From an uncultured Methylophaga sp. (GTDB lineage: Bacteria > Pseudomonadota > Gammaproteobacteria > Nitrosococcales > Methylophagaceae): a stretch of 64,000 nt of DNA. The translations under genes were made by a program, and so were the position numbers. Under the pieces are notes generated by a model. That model saw only the letters and a list, made by a program, of their open reading frames with translations. It was not told the origin of the DNA and did not search any database. The DNA is taken from positions 62,001 to 126,000 of the forward strand of contig CAJXKF010000007.1 of the NCBI GenBank assembly GCA_913055695.1, in the 5' to 3' direction. Positions 28,320 through 36,405 of this stretch are shown here, piece after piece (the first letter of the stretch is position 1; each line of letters begins with the position of its first letter).

Positions 28320-29484
28320 GCGCCTGCTCCAGTGCGCCCAGCAGTTTGTTAACATCCTCTTCACTGTGCGCGGCAGAAAAGGTGATCCTCAGCCGGGCAG
28401 TCTTTTTGGGTACCGTCGGCGGCCGAATCACGCCGACCAGAATGCCGGCCTGTTCCAGTTGCTGGCCGATGGCGAGGGCTTTTTTGTCATCGCCGATAAG
28501 CACTGGCTGGATCGGGGTTTCTGACGGCATTAAATTGAGGCCCAGTTGCTCGGCACCGCGCCTGAATAGCTGAATCAAGGCCCGCAGTTTTTCCCGGCGC
28601 CAGTCCTCCTGTTGTACCAGTTTCAGACTGATCAGCGTCGCCGCCGCGACCGCCGGTGGCTGCGCCGTGGTATAGACATAGCTTCGGGCCTGCTGAACTA
28701 ATGTTTCGATCACGGTTTCCTCGGCTGCGACAAAGGCACCGCCGGTACCGAAAGCTTTACCCAGTGTGCCAACCTGAATCGGGGCTGCGTCGGCAGCCAT
28801 ATCAAAATGCGAGACCGTGCCGCGGCCGCCTCTGCCTATCACACCAAAACCATGGGCATCATCAATCAGTACCGCTGCCCGGTGCTGTTCCGCCTGCGCC
28901 ATAATCTCCGGCAAAGGGGCTATATCGCCATCCATGCTGAAAACACCGTCTGAGACGATAAGGCGGTGTTTGGCGGTTGCCGCGTTATGCAGACGTTTAT
29001 GTAACAGAGACATATCGGCATGGGGATAGCGCAGTTGATCGGCTTCGGTCAGTCGGCCGCCGTCAAGCAGAGAGGCATGATTGAGCTTATCCTGGATCAC
29101 CGCATCACCGCGTCCCAGTAAACCGTCAATCACACCCAGATTCGCCATATAGCCGGTAGAGAACAACAGAACCCGGGGCTGACTGGTGAAATCAGCCAGT
29201 GCTTCTTCGAGCGCCTGATGATAATAGCTGTGCCCGGTCAACAGATGCGCGGCACCGCTGCCTACCCCTTCCTTATCCACGGCTTGTTTGAAAGCCTGTT
29301 TGATATCGGGATGGGCAGCGAGACCGAGATAGTCGTTACTGCAGAAAGACAACATGGTCTTGCCGTCAACCGTGATATTAACGTCCTGTTCACCCAGGCG
29401 AATGCGGTTCTGGCGGTAACGACCCGCCGCTTTACGATCGGCTAAAGCGGCGCTTAATTCCTCATGCCAGGGGAGCTGTGACAC
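28309..29484 (-). CDS. bioF: 8-amino-7-oxononanoate synthase
   Basis: 391 residues, GTG start. This is a PLP enzyme joining pimeloyl-ACP and alanine. Motifs include FCSNDYLGLAAHPDIKQA, GSGAAHLLTGHSYYHQALEE, the DDAHGFG cofactor aspartate, and TLGKAFGTGGAFVA with the Schiff-base lysine. It is second in the operon, 9 bp after bioB. Confidence 0.96.
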   Translation of the reverse strand: MSQLPWHEELSAALADRKAAGRYRQNRIRLGEQDVNITVDGKTMLSFCSNDYLGLAAHPDIKQAFKQAVDKEGVGSGAAHLLTGHSYYHQALEEALADFTSQPRVLLFSTGYMANLGVIDGLLGRGDAVIQDKLNHASLLDGGRLTEADQLRYPHADMSLLHKRLHNAATAKHRLIVSDGVFSMDGDIAPLPEIMAQAEQHRAAVLIDDAHGFGVIGRGGRGTVSHFDMAADAAPIQVGTLGKAFGTGGAFVAAEETVIETLVQQARSYVYTTAQPPAVAAATLISLKLVQQEDWRREKLRALIQLFRRGAEQLGLNLMPSETPIQPVLIGDDKKALAIGQQLEQAGILVGVIRPPTVPKKTARLRITFSAAHSEEDVNKLLGALEQARAY

Positions 29485-29493
29485 TCTTGGCTA

Positions 29494-30504
29494 TCAGGCC
29501 GCCGAACACTGCTTGTCTTCGGCTTTGTCGTTACCGACCCAGGGTGTGATCCCCAGCCGTTTGAACAGTTGCTGATCGTGATTGGTATCCGGATTGTCGG
29601 TAGTCAACAGTTTTTCGCCATAGAAAATCGAGTTGGCGCCAGCCAGGAAACACATGGCCTGCATTTCGTCACTCATATTTTCGCGGCCGGCTGACAGACG
29701 CACAAAGGATTTCGGCATCATGATTCGGGCTACGGCAATGGTACGGACGAATTCCAGCGCATCCAGATTATCGGTGCCGTTCAGCGGTGTGCCTTCAACC
29801 TGAACCAACAGGTTAATCGGCACGCTCTGTGGCTGGGTCGGCAGATTGGCGAGGCTGATCAGGAGCCCGGCACGGTCGGTGCGGGTTTCCCCCATACCGA
29901 CAATACCGCCGCTGCAGACATTAATGCCGGCATCGCGGACATGGCTCAGCGTATTCAGGCGGTCTTCATAGGTGCGGGTGGAAATGATTTCACCATAAAA
30001 CTCAGGTGAAGTATCGAGGTTGTGATTGTAATAATCGAGGCCGGCCTCTTTCAGACGCTTGGCCTGATGATCTTCCAGCATACCCAGGGTGACACAGGTT
30101 TCCAGACCGAGGCTTTTAACACCTTCGACCATCGCAGCAACGCGTTCCAGATCACGGTCTTTCAGATTACGCCAGGCAGCGCCCATGCAGAAGCGGCTGG
30201 CACCGGCATCTTTGGCATCATTGGCGGACTTCATCACTTCTTCCAGCGGCATCAAAGGTTCGGCTTTAACCGCTGAGGGGTGATGTGCACTCTGCGGACA
30301 GTAACCGCAGTCTTCGGCACAGCCACCGGTTTTGATGCTGAGCAGCGTACTGATTTGCACCGCATTGGCATCGAAATGCTGACGGTGAACGGTTTGCGCT
30401 TGAAACAGCAGATCATTGAAAGGCAAAGCAAACAGGGCTTCGACTTCTTCCTGCTTCCAGTCTTGACGAATCGTCGCTTGGGTTTCTGCTACATTCTCAG
30501 GCAT
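29494..30504 (-). CDS. bioB: Biotin synthase
   Basis: 336 residues. A radical SAM enzyme that inserts sulfur into dethiobiotin. The 4Fe-4S cysteines are in [16 protein letters not shown]. Substrate-side motifs include [15 protein letters not shown], and the C-terminal half carries [15 protein letters not shown]. It is the first gene of bioB-F-H-C-D. bioA is not in the window. Only 34 bp separate it from the divergent comF, and no BirA-type operator palindrome was recognised there. Confidence 0.97.
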   Translation of the reverse strand: MPENVAETQATIRQDWKQEEVEALFALPFNDLLFQAQTVHRQHFDANAVQISTLLSIKTGGCAEDCGYCPQSAHHPSAVKAEPLMPLEEVMKSANDAKDAGASRFCMGAAWRNLKDRDLERVAAMVEGVKSLGLETCVTLGMLEDHQAKRLKEAGLDYYNHNLDTSPEFYGEIISTRTYEDRLNTLSHVRDAGINVCSGGIVGMGETRTDRAGLLISLANLPTQPQSVPINLLVQVEGTPLNGTDNLDALEFVRTIAVARIMMPKSFVRLSAGRENMSDEMQAMCFLAGANSIFYGEKLLTTDNPDTNHDQQLFKRLGITPWVGNDKAEDKQCSAA

Positions 30505-30538
30505 GATGACTCTTCACTGATTTAAAGGATTAAGTTGG

Positions 30539-31261
30539 GTGACGGTCATGGCTGTATTCAGCGCTTTGACACATCGATCTGGGGAATTATACAGGAAACT
30601 GTTGCCGATACCCTGTTTGCTCTGCGGCTTGCCTGGCAAGCAGGAACCGCTATGCCAGGCCTGTGCCGCGGAGTTACCGCTGCTGGGACCGGCCTGTCAG
30701 CGCTGTGCGATGCCACTGGAATCTGCGCAAATCTGCGGTCGCTGTCTTCAGCAACCGCCGGTTTCCAGTTACAGCTTCAGTCTTTATCGCTACCACGCTG
30801 CCATCAAACGCTGCATTACCGCTTTCAAGTTTCATCAACAGCTGCAGTTTGCCGATTTTTTTGCTGCCCGGATGCTACAGCAGCTTAAAGCAGATCACGA
30901 GCCGCCTGACTGCCTGATTCCCATCCCGTTACATCCCCTGCGGTTCAGGCAGCGCGGTTTTAATCAGGCCTTTGAAATCGCACGCAGACTGGCCCGGGGA
31001 CTGGATATAGACTGTCAAGCCGACCTGCTGCAGCGGGTCCGATATACCCGTTCCCAAAGCCAGCTGTCGTTCAACCAGCGACGCCAGAACATCCGCCGTG
31101 CTTTTGATTGCAGCACTCAGCCGGTCCCCGCCCATATCGCCATCGTTGATGATGTGATGACCTCGGGCCATACTACGGCCGAAGCAGCCAGGATCCTGCA
31201 ACAGAACGGCGCTGAAACGATTGAAGTGTGGACAATCGCCCGCGCAATAAGCCATTATTAA
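30539..31261 (+). CDS. comF: ComF family phosphoribosyltransferase-like protein
   Basis: 240 residues. The N-terminal zinc-ribbon region carries several CxxC pairs (CLLC, CQAC, CQRC, CGRC). A type I phosphoribosyltransferase-like domain follows, with LIPIPLHPLRFRQRGFNQA and the PRPP loop IAIVDDVMTSGHTT. This is the ComF/GntX family, tied to DNA uptake in competent bacteria. It is divergently placed next to bioB, an arrangement common in gammaproteobacteria. The GTG at 30539 has an AAGGA ahead of it; an ATG at 30548 is the alternative start. A palindromic element begins 4 bp after the stop. Confidence 0.9.
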   Translation: MTVMAVFSALTHRSGELYRKLLPIPCLLCGLPGKQEPLCQACAAELPLLGPACQRCAMPLESAQICGRCLQQPPVSSYSFSLYRYHAAIKRCITAFKFHQQLQFADFFAARMLQQLKADHEPPDCLIPIPLHPLRFRQRGFNQAFEIARRLARGLDIDCQADLLQRVRYTRSQSQLSFNQRRQNIRRAFDCSTQPVPAHIAIVDDVMTSGHTTAEAARILQQNGAETIEVWTIARAISHY

Positions 31262-31264
31262 TGA

Positions 31265-31457
31265 TAGGGCTTGTTGCTCTCTCATATCCACCACTGCTGG
31301 CGGCTATTTTTGTGTCCGGCAAGGCGGGAAAGCGCGCGGTGTAGTTGTTCTACATAAGCGATTGACAACGCAGCCGGGCGCAAAAATAGCCCAAGCCCTG
31401 CGGGTTGACGCTTTTTCAGTCACAACAGAGGTGGAGATGAAAGATCAACAAGCCCTA
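31265..31457. repeat. Nested imperfect palindromic element (about 193 bp)
   Basis: The outer arms TAGGGCT/AGCCCTA (31265-31271 and 31451-31457) extend into imperfect inverted copies of about 31 bp (GGGCTTGTTG with CAACAAGCCC, then a CCACCACTG/CAGAGGTGG block). Inside, GGCTATTTTTGTGTCCGG near 31300 is mirrored by CCGGGCGCAAAAATAGCC near 31385 (16 of 18 paired). A short TGTAG/CTACA hairpin is at the centre. The design is that of a REP/MITE-like folding element. It could also end comF transcription or shape the leader of the next gene. Confidence 0.6.
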
Positions 31458-31475
31458 GACTCATAAGGCGCCTGG

Positions 31476-32540
31476 ATGCACGATATCGCCACCTTACAAG
31501 CTCGATTGGATGAATTGCTTCGTATCGCCAAAAGCAATGAGCGGAAACAGGAAAACTTCCAGCAGTATGAGCTGGCTCTGCTAAACAGCACCAGCCTGCA
31601 TGAGCTTCTGAGCATTATTCTGGATCAGCACAAAGAACGCTTCCAACTGACTGAAGTCACGCTGATGCTGTATGACCCTGAATACGAAATCCAGCGTCTG
31701 GTGGAATCCAAGATCGCCCAGCATGCCTGGGCCGGCCGGCTTATCTTCACCGATGCGGCACATAGGGTGAATCAGCATTTCAGCCCGCAGAGAAAGCCCC
31801 GGCTGCTCAAATATTCACCGCATCAGCACGCCTATCTGTTCCCGGAACAGGATGAACTGGGATCCGTCGCGCTGCTGCCACTGGTGCGGCAGAATCATTT
31901 ATTCGGCTGTCTGAACCTGGGCAGCAGGACTCCATCGCGGTTCCAGGGCCAGATTGGCACGCTGTTTCTGGAACATCTGGCCGCCGTGGTGTCGGCCTGT
32001 ATTGAAAATGCCCGACTGCATGAACATATCAAACTGGTCGGCCTGCGTGATGCCCTCACCGGTATCAATAACCGGCGCTTTTTTGATCAGCGTCTCAAGG
32101 AAGAAGTCAGTCGGGCGCAGCGTTCAGGCATGCCACTCTCCTGTTTGTTTATCGATCTGGATCATTTCAAGCGGGTCAATGACCAACATGGTCACCAGGC
32201 CGGTGACGCCGTGCTCAAACAGGTGTCACAACTATTATCGGATCGTTTGCGTCAGACCGATGTGCTGGCCCGGTATGGCGGGGAAGAGTTTGTGATCCTG
32301 CTGGCTGAGACGACACCAGCGGATGCGATGCTGATTGCAGAACAGATCCGTGACCGGGTTGCCAAAGCGCAGTTTGCTATTCCCTCTGGCAAGGCTTTGC
32401 AGGTTACCCTGTCGATTGGTGTCGCCACCATGCAGAAGCCGGGCAGCATCAAGGATGGCCGCCAGTTAATCGCAATGGCGGATCAGGCAGTCTATGCCGC
32501 CAAACTGTCCGGTCGTAACCGTGTGAAGCAGGCCCGCTGA
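31476..32540 (+). CDS. Diguanylate cyclase with N-terminal GAF/DUF484-like domain
   Basis: 354 residues, no membrane segment. Residues 1-40 are coiled-coil-like. About 40-185 forms a GAF/DUF484-like sensory fold (SLHELLSIILDQHKERFQLT, later LPLVRQNHLFGCLNLGS). The GGDEF domain (about 190-352) has the metal aspartate motif LFIDLDHFKRVNDQHGHQAG and the active-site loop GGEEF. RQTD five residues before GGEEF is a complete inhibitory I-site. It should therefore make c-di-GMP with product feedback. The potassium channel gene starts 2 bp after its stop. Confidence 0.93.
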   Translation: MHDIATLQARLDELLRIAKSNERKQENFQQYELALLNSTSLHELLSIILDQHKERFQLTEVTLMLYDPEYEIQRLVESKIAQHAWAGRLIFTDAAHRVNQHFSPQRKPRLLKYSPHQHAYLFPEQDELGSVALLPLVRQNHLFGCLNLGSRTPSRFQGQIGTLFLEHLAAVVSACIENARLHEHIKLVGLRDALTGINNRRFFDQRLKEEVSRAQRSGMPLSCLFIDLDHFKRVNDQHGHQAGDAVLKQVSQLLSDRLRQTDVLARYGGEEFVILLAETTPADAMLIAEQIRDRVAKAQFAIPSGKALQVTLSIGVATMQKPGSIKDGRQLIAMADQAVYAAKLSGRNRVKQAR

Positions 32541-32542
32541 CG

Positions 32543-32968
32543 TTGCTGGCGACCTTTATCATCAACACAGTCATCGTTGTCACAACCGTACTGATTCACT
32601 ACGAAACCCTGTATCTGCTCGCCAAGCGATTACCATCGGTCAAAGTGATCCATCGCTATCGCGTGTTATTGGCTGTCATGGCCATTATGCTCGCCCATAT
32701 TGTGGAAATCTGGCTGTTTGCCATGGGTTACTACATCATGATTCATACCGGCGATTTCGGCACCCTCAGCGGTAATATTGATTTGAGTCTGCTCGATTGC
32801 AGTTATTTTTCCTTCACCACCTTCACGACCCTGGGGTATGGTGATATTGAGCCCAGTGGTTATCTGCGCTTCCTGACCGGGCTGGAATCACTGACCGGAC
32901 TGGTGATGATTACCTGGTCAGCTTCCTTTGTTTTCCTGGAAATGCAGAAGTACTGGCCGAAACGCTAG
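32543..32968 (+). CDS. Small potassium-channel-like membrane protein
   Basis: 141 residues. It has hydrophobic segments at about 2-22, 42-63 and 113-133, and a pore loop, YFSFTTFTTLGYGDIEP, with the TxGYGD potassium selectivity filter. No nucleotide-binding (RCK) domain is present. The start is a TTG 2 bp after the cyclase stop, and no other start fits. This subfamily of two-TM-like channels with an extra N-terminal helix is common in proteobacteria and poorly studied. Confidence 0.8.
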   Translation: MLATFIINTVIVVTTVLIHYETLYLLAKRLPSVKVIHRYRVLLAVMAIMLAHIVEIWLFAMGYYIMIHTGDFGTLSGNIDLSLLDCSYFSFTTFTTLGYGDIEPSGYLRFLTGLESLTGLVMITWSASFVFLEMQKYWPKR

Positions 32969-33045
32969 CATTTGTTGAAACCTTGTCTCTGCCTCTGCTG
33001 TGGCTGTGAAAGATCAACGGGTCCTGACCTTGAGAGGTGACTGTC

Positions 33046-33630
33046 ATGAACGGCAGAATCGACCAGCTTCTGCAGCAAATACGCCAGTTGGAAGAAGAGC
33101 TGCGGGCCGAACTCAACCAGCGCAGTCAAGTCATCGGTTTTACCATCCGCGGTCGCAAGGTCGAATTCGAGCGCTCGATCAAACAGACACATAAACGTCT
33201 CAAACTGAGTTTGTGGCGCTGGCTCGGTATACGCCCGGTCAATCTCATCACCATGCCGATTATCTACGCGATGATTGTGCCGCTGATCGCCATCGATATT
33301 CTGGTCAGCTTCTATCAGTACAGCTGCTTTCCAATCTACCGTATTAAATTAGTCAAACGCCGTGATTACATTGTGTTCGACCGTCACCAGATGCGCTATC
33401 TCAACATCTTCGAGCGCTGGCACTGCGTTTACTGCGCCTATGCTAATGGTGTCGTGGCCTATATCCGCGAGATTCTGGCTCGCACCGAGCAATACTTCTG
33501 CCCGATTAAACATGCCCGCAAAGTGCTGGGTACCCACGAGCGTTACCAGTATTTTCTGGAATACGCTGATGCCGACAGTTACCACCAGCAGCTACAGCAA
33601 TATCGGGATCGGCTAGCCAGTGAAGAATAA
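33046..33630 (+). CDS. Conserved hypothetical protein with coiled coil, membrane segment and CxxC
   Basis: 194 residues from the ATG with GAGAGG eight bases upstream. I do not recognise a characterised family. It has an N-terminal coiled coil (about 5-35), a basic region, a hydrophobic segment around 70-92 (LITMPIIYAMIVPLIAIDIL) and then a conserved-looking soluble part. That part holds the block FERWHCVYCAYANG and cysteines in SCFP and FCPIK. Four cysteines near a membrane surface suggest metal or redox chemistry, without proof. It lies downstream of the cyclase and channel genes on the same strand. Confidence 0.6.
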   Translation: MNGRIDQLLQQIRQLEEELRAELNQRSQVIGFTIRGRKVEFERSIKQTHKRLKLSLWRWLGIRPVNLITMPIIYAMIVPLIAIDILVSFYQYSCFPIYRIKLVKRRDYIVFDRHQMRYLNIFERWHCVYCAYANGVVAYIREILARTEQYFCPIKHARKVLGTHERYQYFLEYADADSYHQQLQQYRDRLASEE

Positions 33631-33633
33631 TAT

Positions 33634-34455
33634 TCAGCGTGGCTGAATTGCGGAAGGATGCTGGACAATCATAAAGTGCTGATTGCCCTGCCGGCGCAAC
33701 CAGCCACGCACTTCCAGCCGCTGGTCGAGATATTGGCTGAGTGGGGGAAAACGGTCTTGCAGTGACTTGGCAATCTTGATAACAAAGTGTTCTGACACTA
33801 TCAGGTTGATATATTTGCGGCTTTCGCCAATGCGCCTCGGTGTCACCTGCCAGCGCTGCCAGCCCCGATAATCATTGCCGAGTGAGAGATCTTTCAGTGG
33901 TTTGGGCTGAAACTCAGGTCTTTGCCAGATCCCTGTAGCGGCTGTTTCCGCCTGCTGCTGGGCTGCAATCAGTGTTTTGCTGTAGCGCAGATTGGGCGGC
34001 GTCAGCGTCAGCATCGCCAGCCCCTGTTCCAGTAAACTCGCGTTCAGATACTCTCCCGATGGCAGAAACACATGGGCCAGGCGTCTGTCGTATTTATCAC
34101 GCTGCTCGGCATCATATTCCAGCCAGATTTCTGCCTGGCCCAGCTTTTTACGCAGCCAGTCACGTGCAGCTTCACCACCGGCTTCGGCGCGGGTATAGTG
34201 ACTCTCAACTTCCGGGGTATTGATGCCGATTAACCGGACTTTTTCACCGTTTTTCAGCACCAGCGTGTCACCGTCGATCACATGTCTGACGCTGAACTTG
34301 TAGCGATACGTTGCGGCATTGACTTGAATCTGTTCAGCGCCAGCGGATGGCTGATCGCTGAAGCTCGCATGGCCAGACTGATCTTCGCTGCGGTAAATAT
34401 CTGCCTGCAGGCTCATCGCCAGCAGCAGCAAGACCATGGCTATCCCTGAGCGCAT
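33634..34455 (-). CDS. Thermonuclease (SNase) family secreted nuclease
   Basis: 273 residues with a signal peptide (MVLLLLAMSLQA). A short DUF4124-like N-terminal stretch (IYRSEDQSGHASFSDQPS) precedes an SNase domain with VRHVIDGDTLVL, EKVRLIGINTPEVE, the catalytic-type Arg/Glu region, and DKYDRRLAHVFL. The C-terminal extension of about 80 residues is an OB-like domain (WQVTPRRIGESRKYINLIVS). It is predicted to cleave DNA or RNA in the periplasm or outside. Its stop lies 3 bp from the stop of the hypothetical membrane protein. Confidence 0.85.
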   Translation of the reverse strand: MRSGIAMVLLLLAMSLQADIYRSEDQSGHASFSDQPSAGAEQIQVNAATYRYKFSVRHVIDGDTLVLKNGEKVRLIGINTPEVESHYTRAEAGGEAARDWLRKKLGQAEIWLEYDAEQRDKYDRRLAHVFLPSGEYLNASLLEQGLAMLTLTPPNLRYSKTLIAAQQQAETAATGIWQRPEFQPKPLKDLSLGNDYRGWQRWQVTPRRIGESRKYINLIVSEHFVIKIAKSLQDRFPPLSQYLDQRLEVRGWLRRQGNQHFMIVQHPSAIQPR

Positions 34456-34477
34456 TGTGTCTCTCCCTGATTTGTGA

Positions 34478-34981
34478 TTAGCTTAAGTCCAGCAGCGTAT
34501 CAAGACTTTGCTGCTGCGCCGTCACCTGCCCGCGGCAATCCTCCACCAGTTGCTTGAGCATGATCGCCACCGCATCAAAGCTGTCGCTGTGTTCACTGGC
34601 ATGCGCCGCTTCGACCGCGCAGCAGATCGCCAGATACTCGCCTTTTTTGACCGCTTGCGGCATGTCTGAGAGCGCCATCAGCAGTTGCTTGATTAACAGC
34701 CGCGCCTGAGTCCAGTTATCAGCTTGCCTCAGCCTTGCGAGCAAAGTTTGCGCTTGCTGTAAATCCTGATTAATGGTCTGACCCAGCTCCTGAATCCCCT
34801 GGGTCAGCACCCGGAAAGCATCACCTTCGCTGCCGGCTCGGGCCGCAGCACTCACGGCGTTGGACGACAGTAGATGCATCTGTCGCAGCAAAGGCTGCAT
34901 TGCCGCCAGTTGCTGTGCCAGTGATTCAAGCGGTGATTTAAGTTGCTCAAGTCTGCGGTTATCAAGCTGGCCGGTCATCAA
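34478..34981 (-). CDS. Chemoreceptor-tip-like helical protein
   Basis: A 167-residue, entirely helical soluble protein with no transmembrane segment and no known enzyme motif. Residues 36-70 ([20 protein letters not shown] then [15 protein letters not shown]) closely resemble the CheA/CheW-contacting hairpin tip of methyl-accepting chemotaxis proteins ([20 protein letters not shown] then [10 protein letters not shown]). There is no sensory domain or HAMP, and the arms are far shorter than in a receptor. Its frame overlaps the end of ubiA by 4 bp, so it may be co-transcribed with ubiC-ubiA. Function unknown. Confidence 0.6.
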   Translation of the reverse strand: MMTGQLDNRRLEQLKSPLESLAQQLAAMQPLLRQMHLLSSNAVSAAARAGSEGDAFRVLTQGIQELGQTINQDLQQAQTLLARLRQADNWTQARLLIKQLLMALSDMPQAVKKGEYLAICCAVEAAHASEHSDSFDAVAIMLKQLVEDCRGQVTAQQQSLDTLLDLS

Positions 34982-35850
34982 TCGGCCCAGAACAGATAAT
35001 GCAGGACCACACTGGCGAAGATCACCAGTCCCACCCAGTTATTATTGAGAAAGGCCTGCAGGCAGGCCCTGGGCTCACGAGTACGACTGAGAAACTGCTG
35101 ATAGATGAACAGACTGGCTACGATCCCCAGCCCCAGGTAATACACCGCGCTCAATTCAAGTTGCCGTCCAATCAATAGCATCACCAGCAGATAAGCTACC
35201 TGCAGAATGCCCTGAATCACCCTGTCATCATCGCCGAACAGAATTGCCGTGGATTTGACCCCGATTTTCAGATCGTCCTCCCGATCAGCCATCGCATAAA
35301 AAGTGTCATACACCGTGGTCCAGATAATATTGGCCATAAACAGCAGCCAGGCAATAATCGGCAGGCTACCGGTCTGGGCAGTAAAAGCCATCGGGATCGC
35401 CCAGCCGAAGGCCATGCCCAGATAAATCTGCGGCAGGTAGGTGTAGCGTTTCATAAAGGGATAAGTCGCGGCAAGAAAAACCGCCACCAGCGACAGCAAG
35501 ATGGTCATCGTATTCAGCAGCAGCACCAGCCCGAAGGCAGTCAGCGCCAGCAGCACAAACACCTTCACTGCGTCACGCGCCTGTAATTCGCCGGTGGCCA
35601 GCGGTCTGCCTTCAGTGCGCCAGACATCACCATCGACCTCGCGATCGGCAAAATCATTAATGGCACAGCCGGCACTGCGCATGATGATGACGCCCAGAAT
35701 AAACACGATTAAGACCGTTAAATCCGGCACACCTTCTGCGGCAATCCACAAAGCGGTGAGTGTCGGCCACATCAGGAGCAGAATGCCAATCGGCCGGTCG
35801 AGTCGCATCAGGCGCAGATAGGGCTGTAAAACGCTGAGCTTTGATCTCAC
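34978..35850 (-). CDS. ubiA: 4-hydroxybenzoate octaprenyltransferase
   Basis: 290 residues, about nine membrane helices. It attaches the polyprenyl tail to 4-hydroxybenzoate in ubiquinone synthesis. The two Asp-rich motifs are [11 protein letters not shown] and [12 protein letters not shown]. It begins with GTG right after the ubiC stop codon (TGA-GTG), so the two are coupled. Confidence 0.96.
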   Translation of the reverse strand: MRSKLSVLQPYLRLMRLDRPIGILLLMWPTLTALWIAAEGVPDLTVLIVFILGVIIMRSAGCAINDFADREVDGDVWRTEGRPLATGELQARDAVKVFVLLALTAFGLVLLLNTMTILLSLVAVFLAATYPFMKRYTYLPQIYLGMAFGWAIPMAFTAQTGSLPIIAWLLFMANIIWTTVYDTFYAMADREDDLKIGVKSTAILFGDDDRVIQGILQVAYLLVMLLIGRQLELSAVYYLGLGIVASLFIYQQFLSRTREPRACLQAFLNNNWVGLVIFASVVLHYLFWAD

Positions 35851-36405
35851 TCACTCACTCCATTTATCAGACGGCAAAAATATCTCATTCACCAGCAAAC
35901 CCTTATCTTCGAGATAAAAACAGGAACGCCGCGCCCATAACTGTTCAGGTGCTTGCTCTAAATGGCGGCTAGCCATTTTAAACAGGCTGTCCTGCGGTTG
36001 CAGGCAGGTCACTTCGATCTCGCCGCGTTGCAGCGAGGGATCATTAAATAGCATCTGTCCCAGCGAGCGGTTACCCAGGCTTTCAAAGCGGGCCTGCATC
36101 GCCTCATAAGTACGCTTGGGCACCATCGTGCGGGCATAGACTTCCGCTTTTTCCCCATCCATTAAATGCACTTCACGGCTGTACATCAATTGGCTCAGCG
36201 GCTGGTTCAGCAACAGGGATTCATCGGCAAGCGGTCGCTGCCAGCCACTATGCAGTAATCTGACTGAAAACTCCTGCTCACAGGCCTCGGTTAATTGCCG
36301 GGTCAGCGAGCCAGTGCCGGTCAGCCAGTCGCGTAATCTTAGCGGCAGAGATTGAGTCAGTGGTGGCTGCCAGTGGCTACGAAAATTCATTAATGGTCCA
36401 TTCAT
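35851..36405 (-). CDS. ubiC: Chorismate pyruvate-lyase
   Basis: 184 residues. It splits chorismate into 4-hydroxybenzoate and pyruvate, feeding UbiA. Recognisable blocks are SLPLRLRDWLTGTGSLTRQL, YSREVHLMDGEKAEVYARTM (with the substrate-binding Arg), RSLGQMLF and the C-terminal WARRSCFYLEDKGLLVNEIF (product-gating region). The ATG used overlaps the recG stop (TGATG). Another ATG 15 bp further in is also possible. Confidence 0.93.
   Translation of the reverse strand: MNGPLMNFRSHWQPPLTQSLPLRLRDWLTGTGSLTRQLTEACEQEFSVRLLHSGWQRPLADESLLLNQPLSQLMYSREVHLMDGEKAEVYARTMVPKRTYEAMQARFESLGNRSLGQMLFNDPSLQRGEIEVTCLQPQDSLFKMASRHLEQAPEQLWARRSCFYLEDKGLLVNEIFLPSDKWSE

Noticed and set aside
30505..30538. BirA operator between bioB and comF
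   Set aside because: The 34-bp gap has no palindrome resembling the biotin operator.
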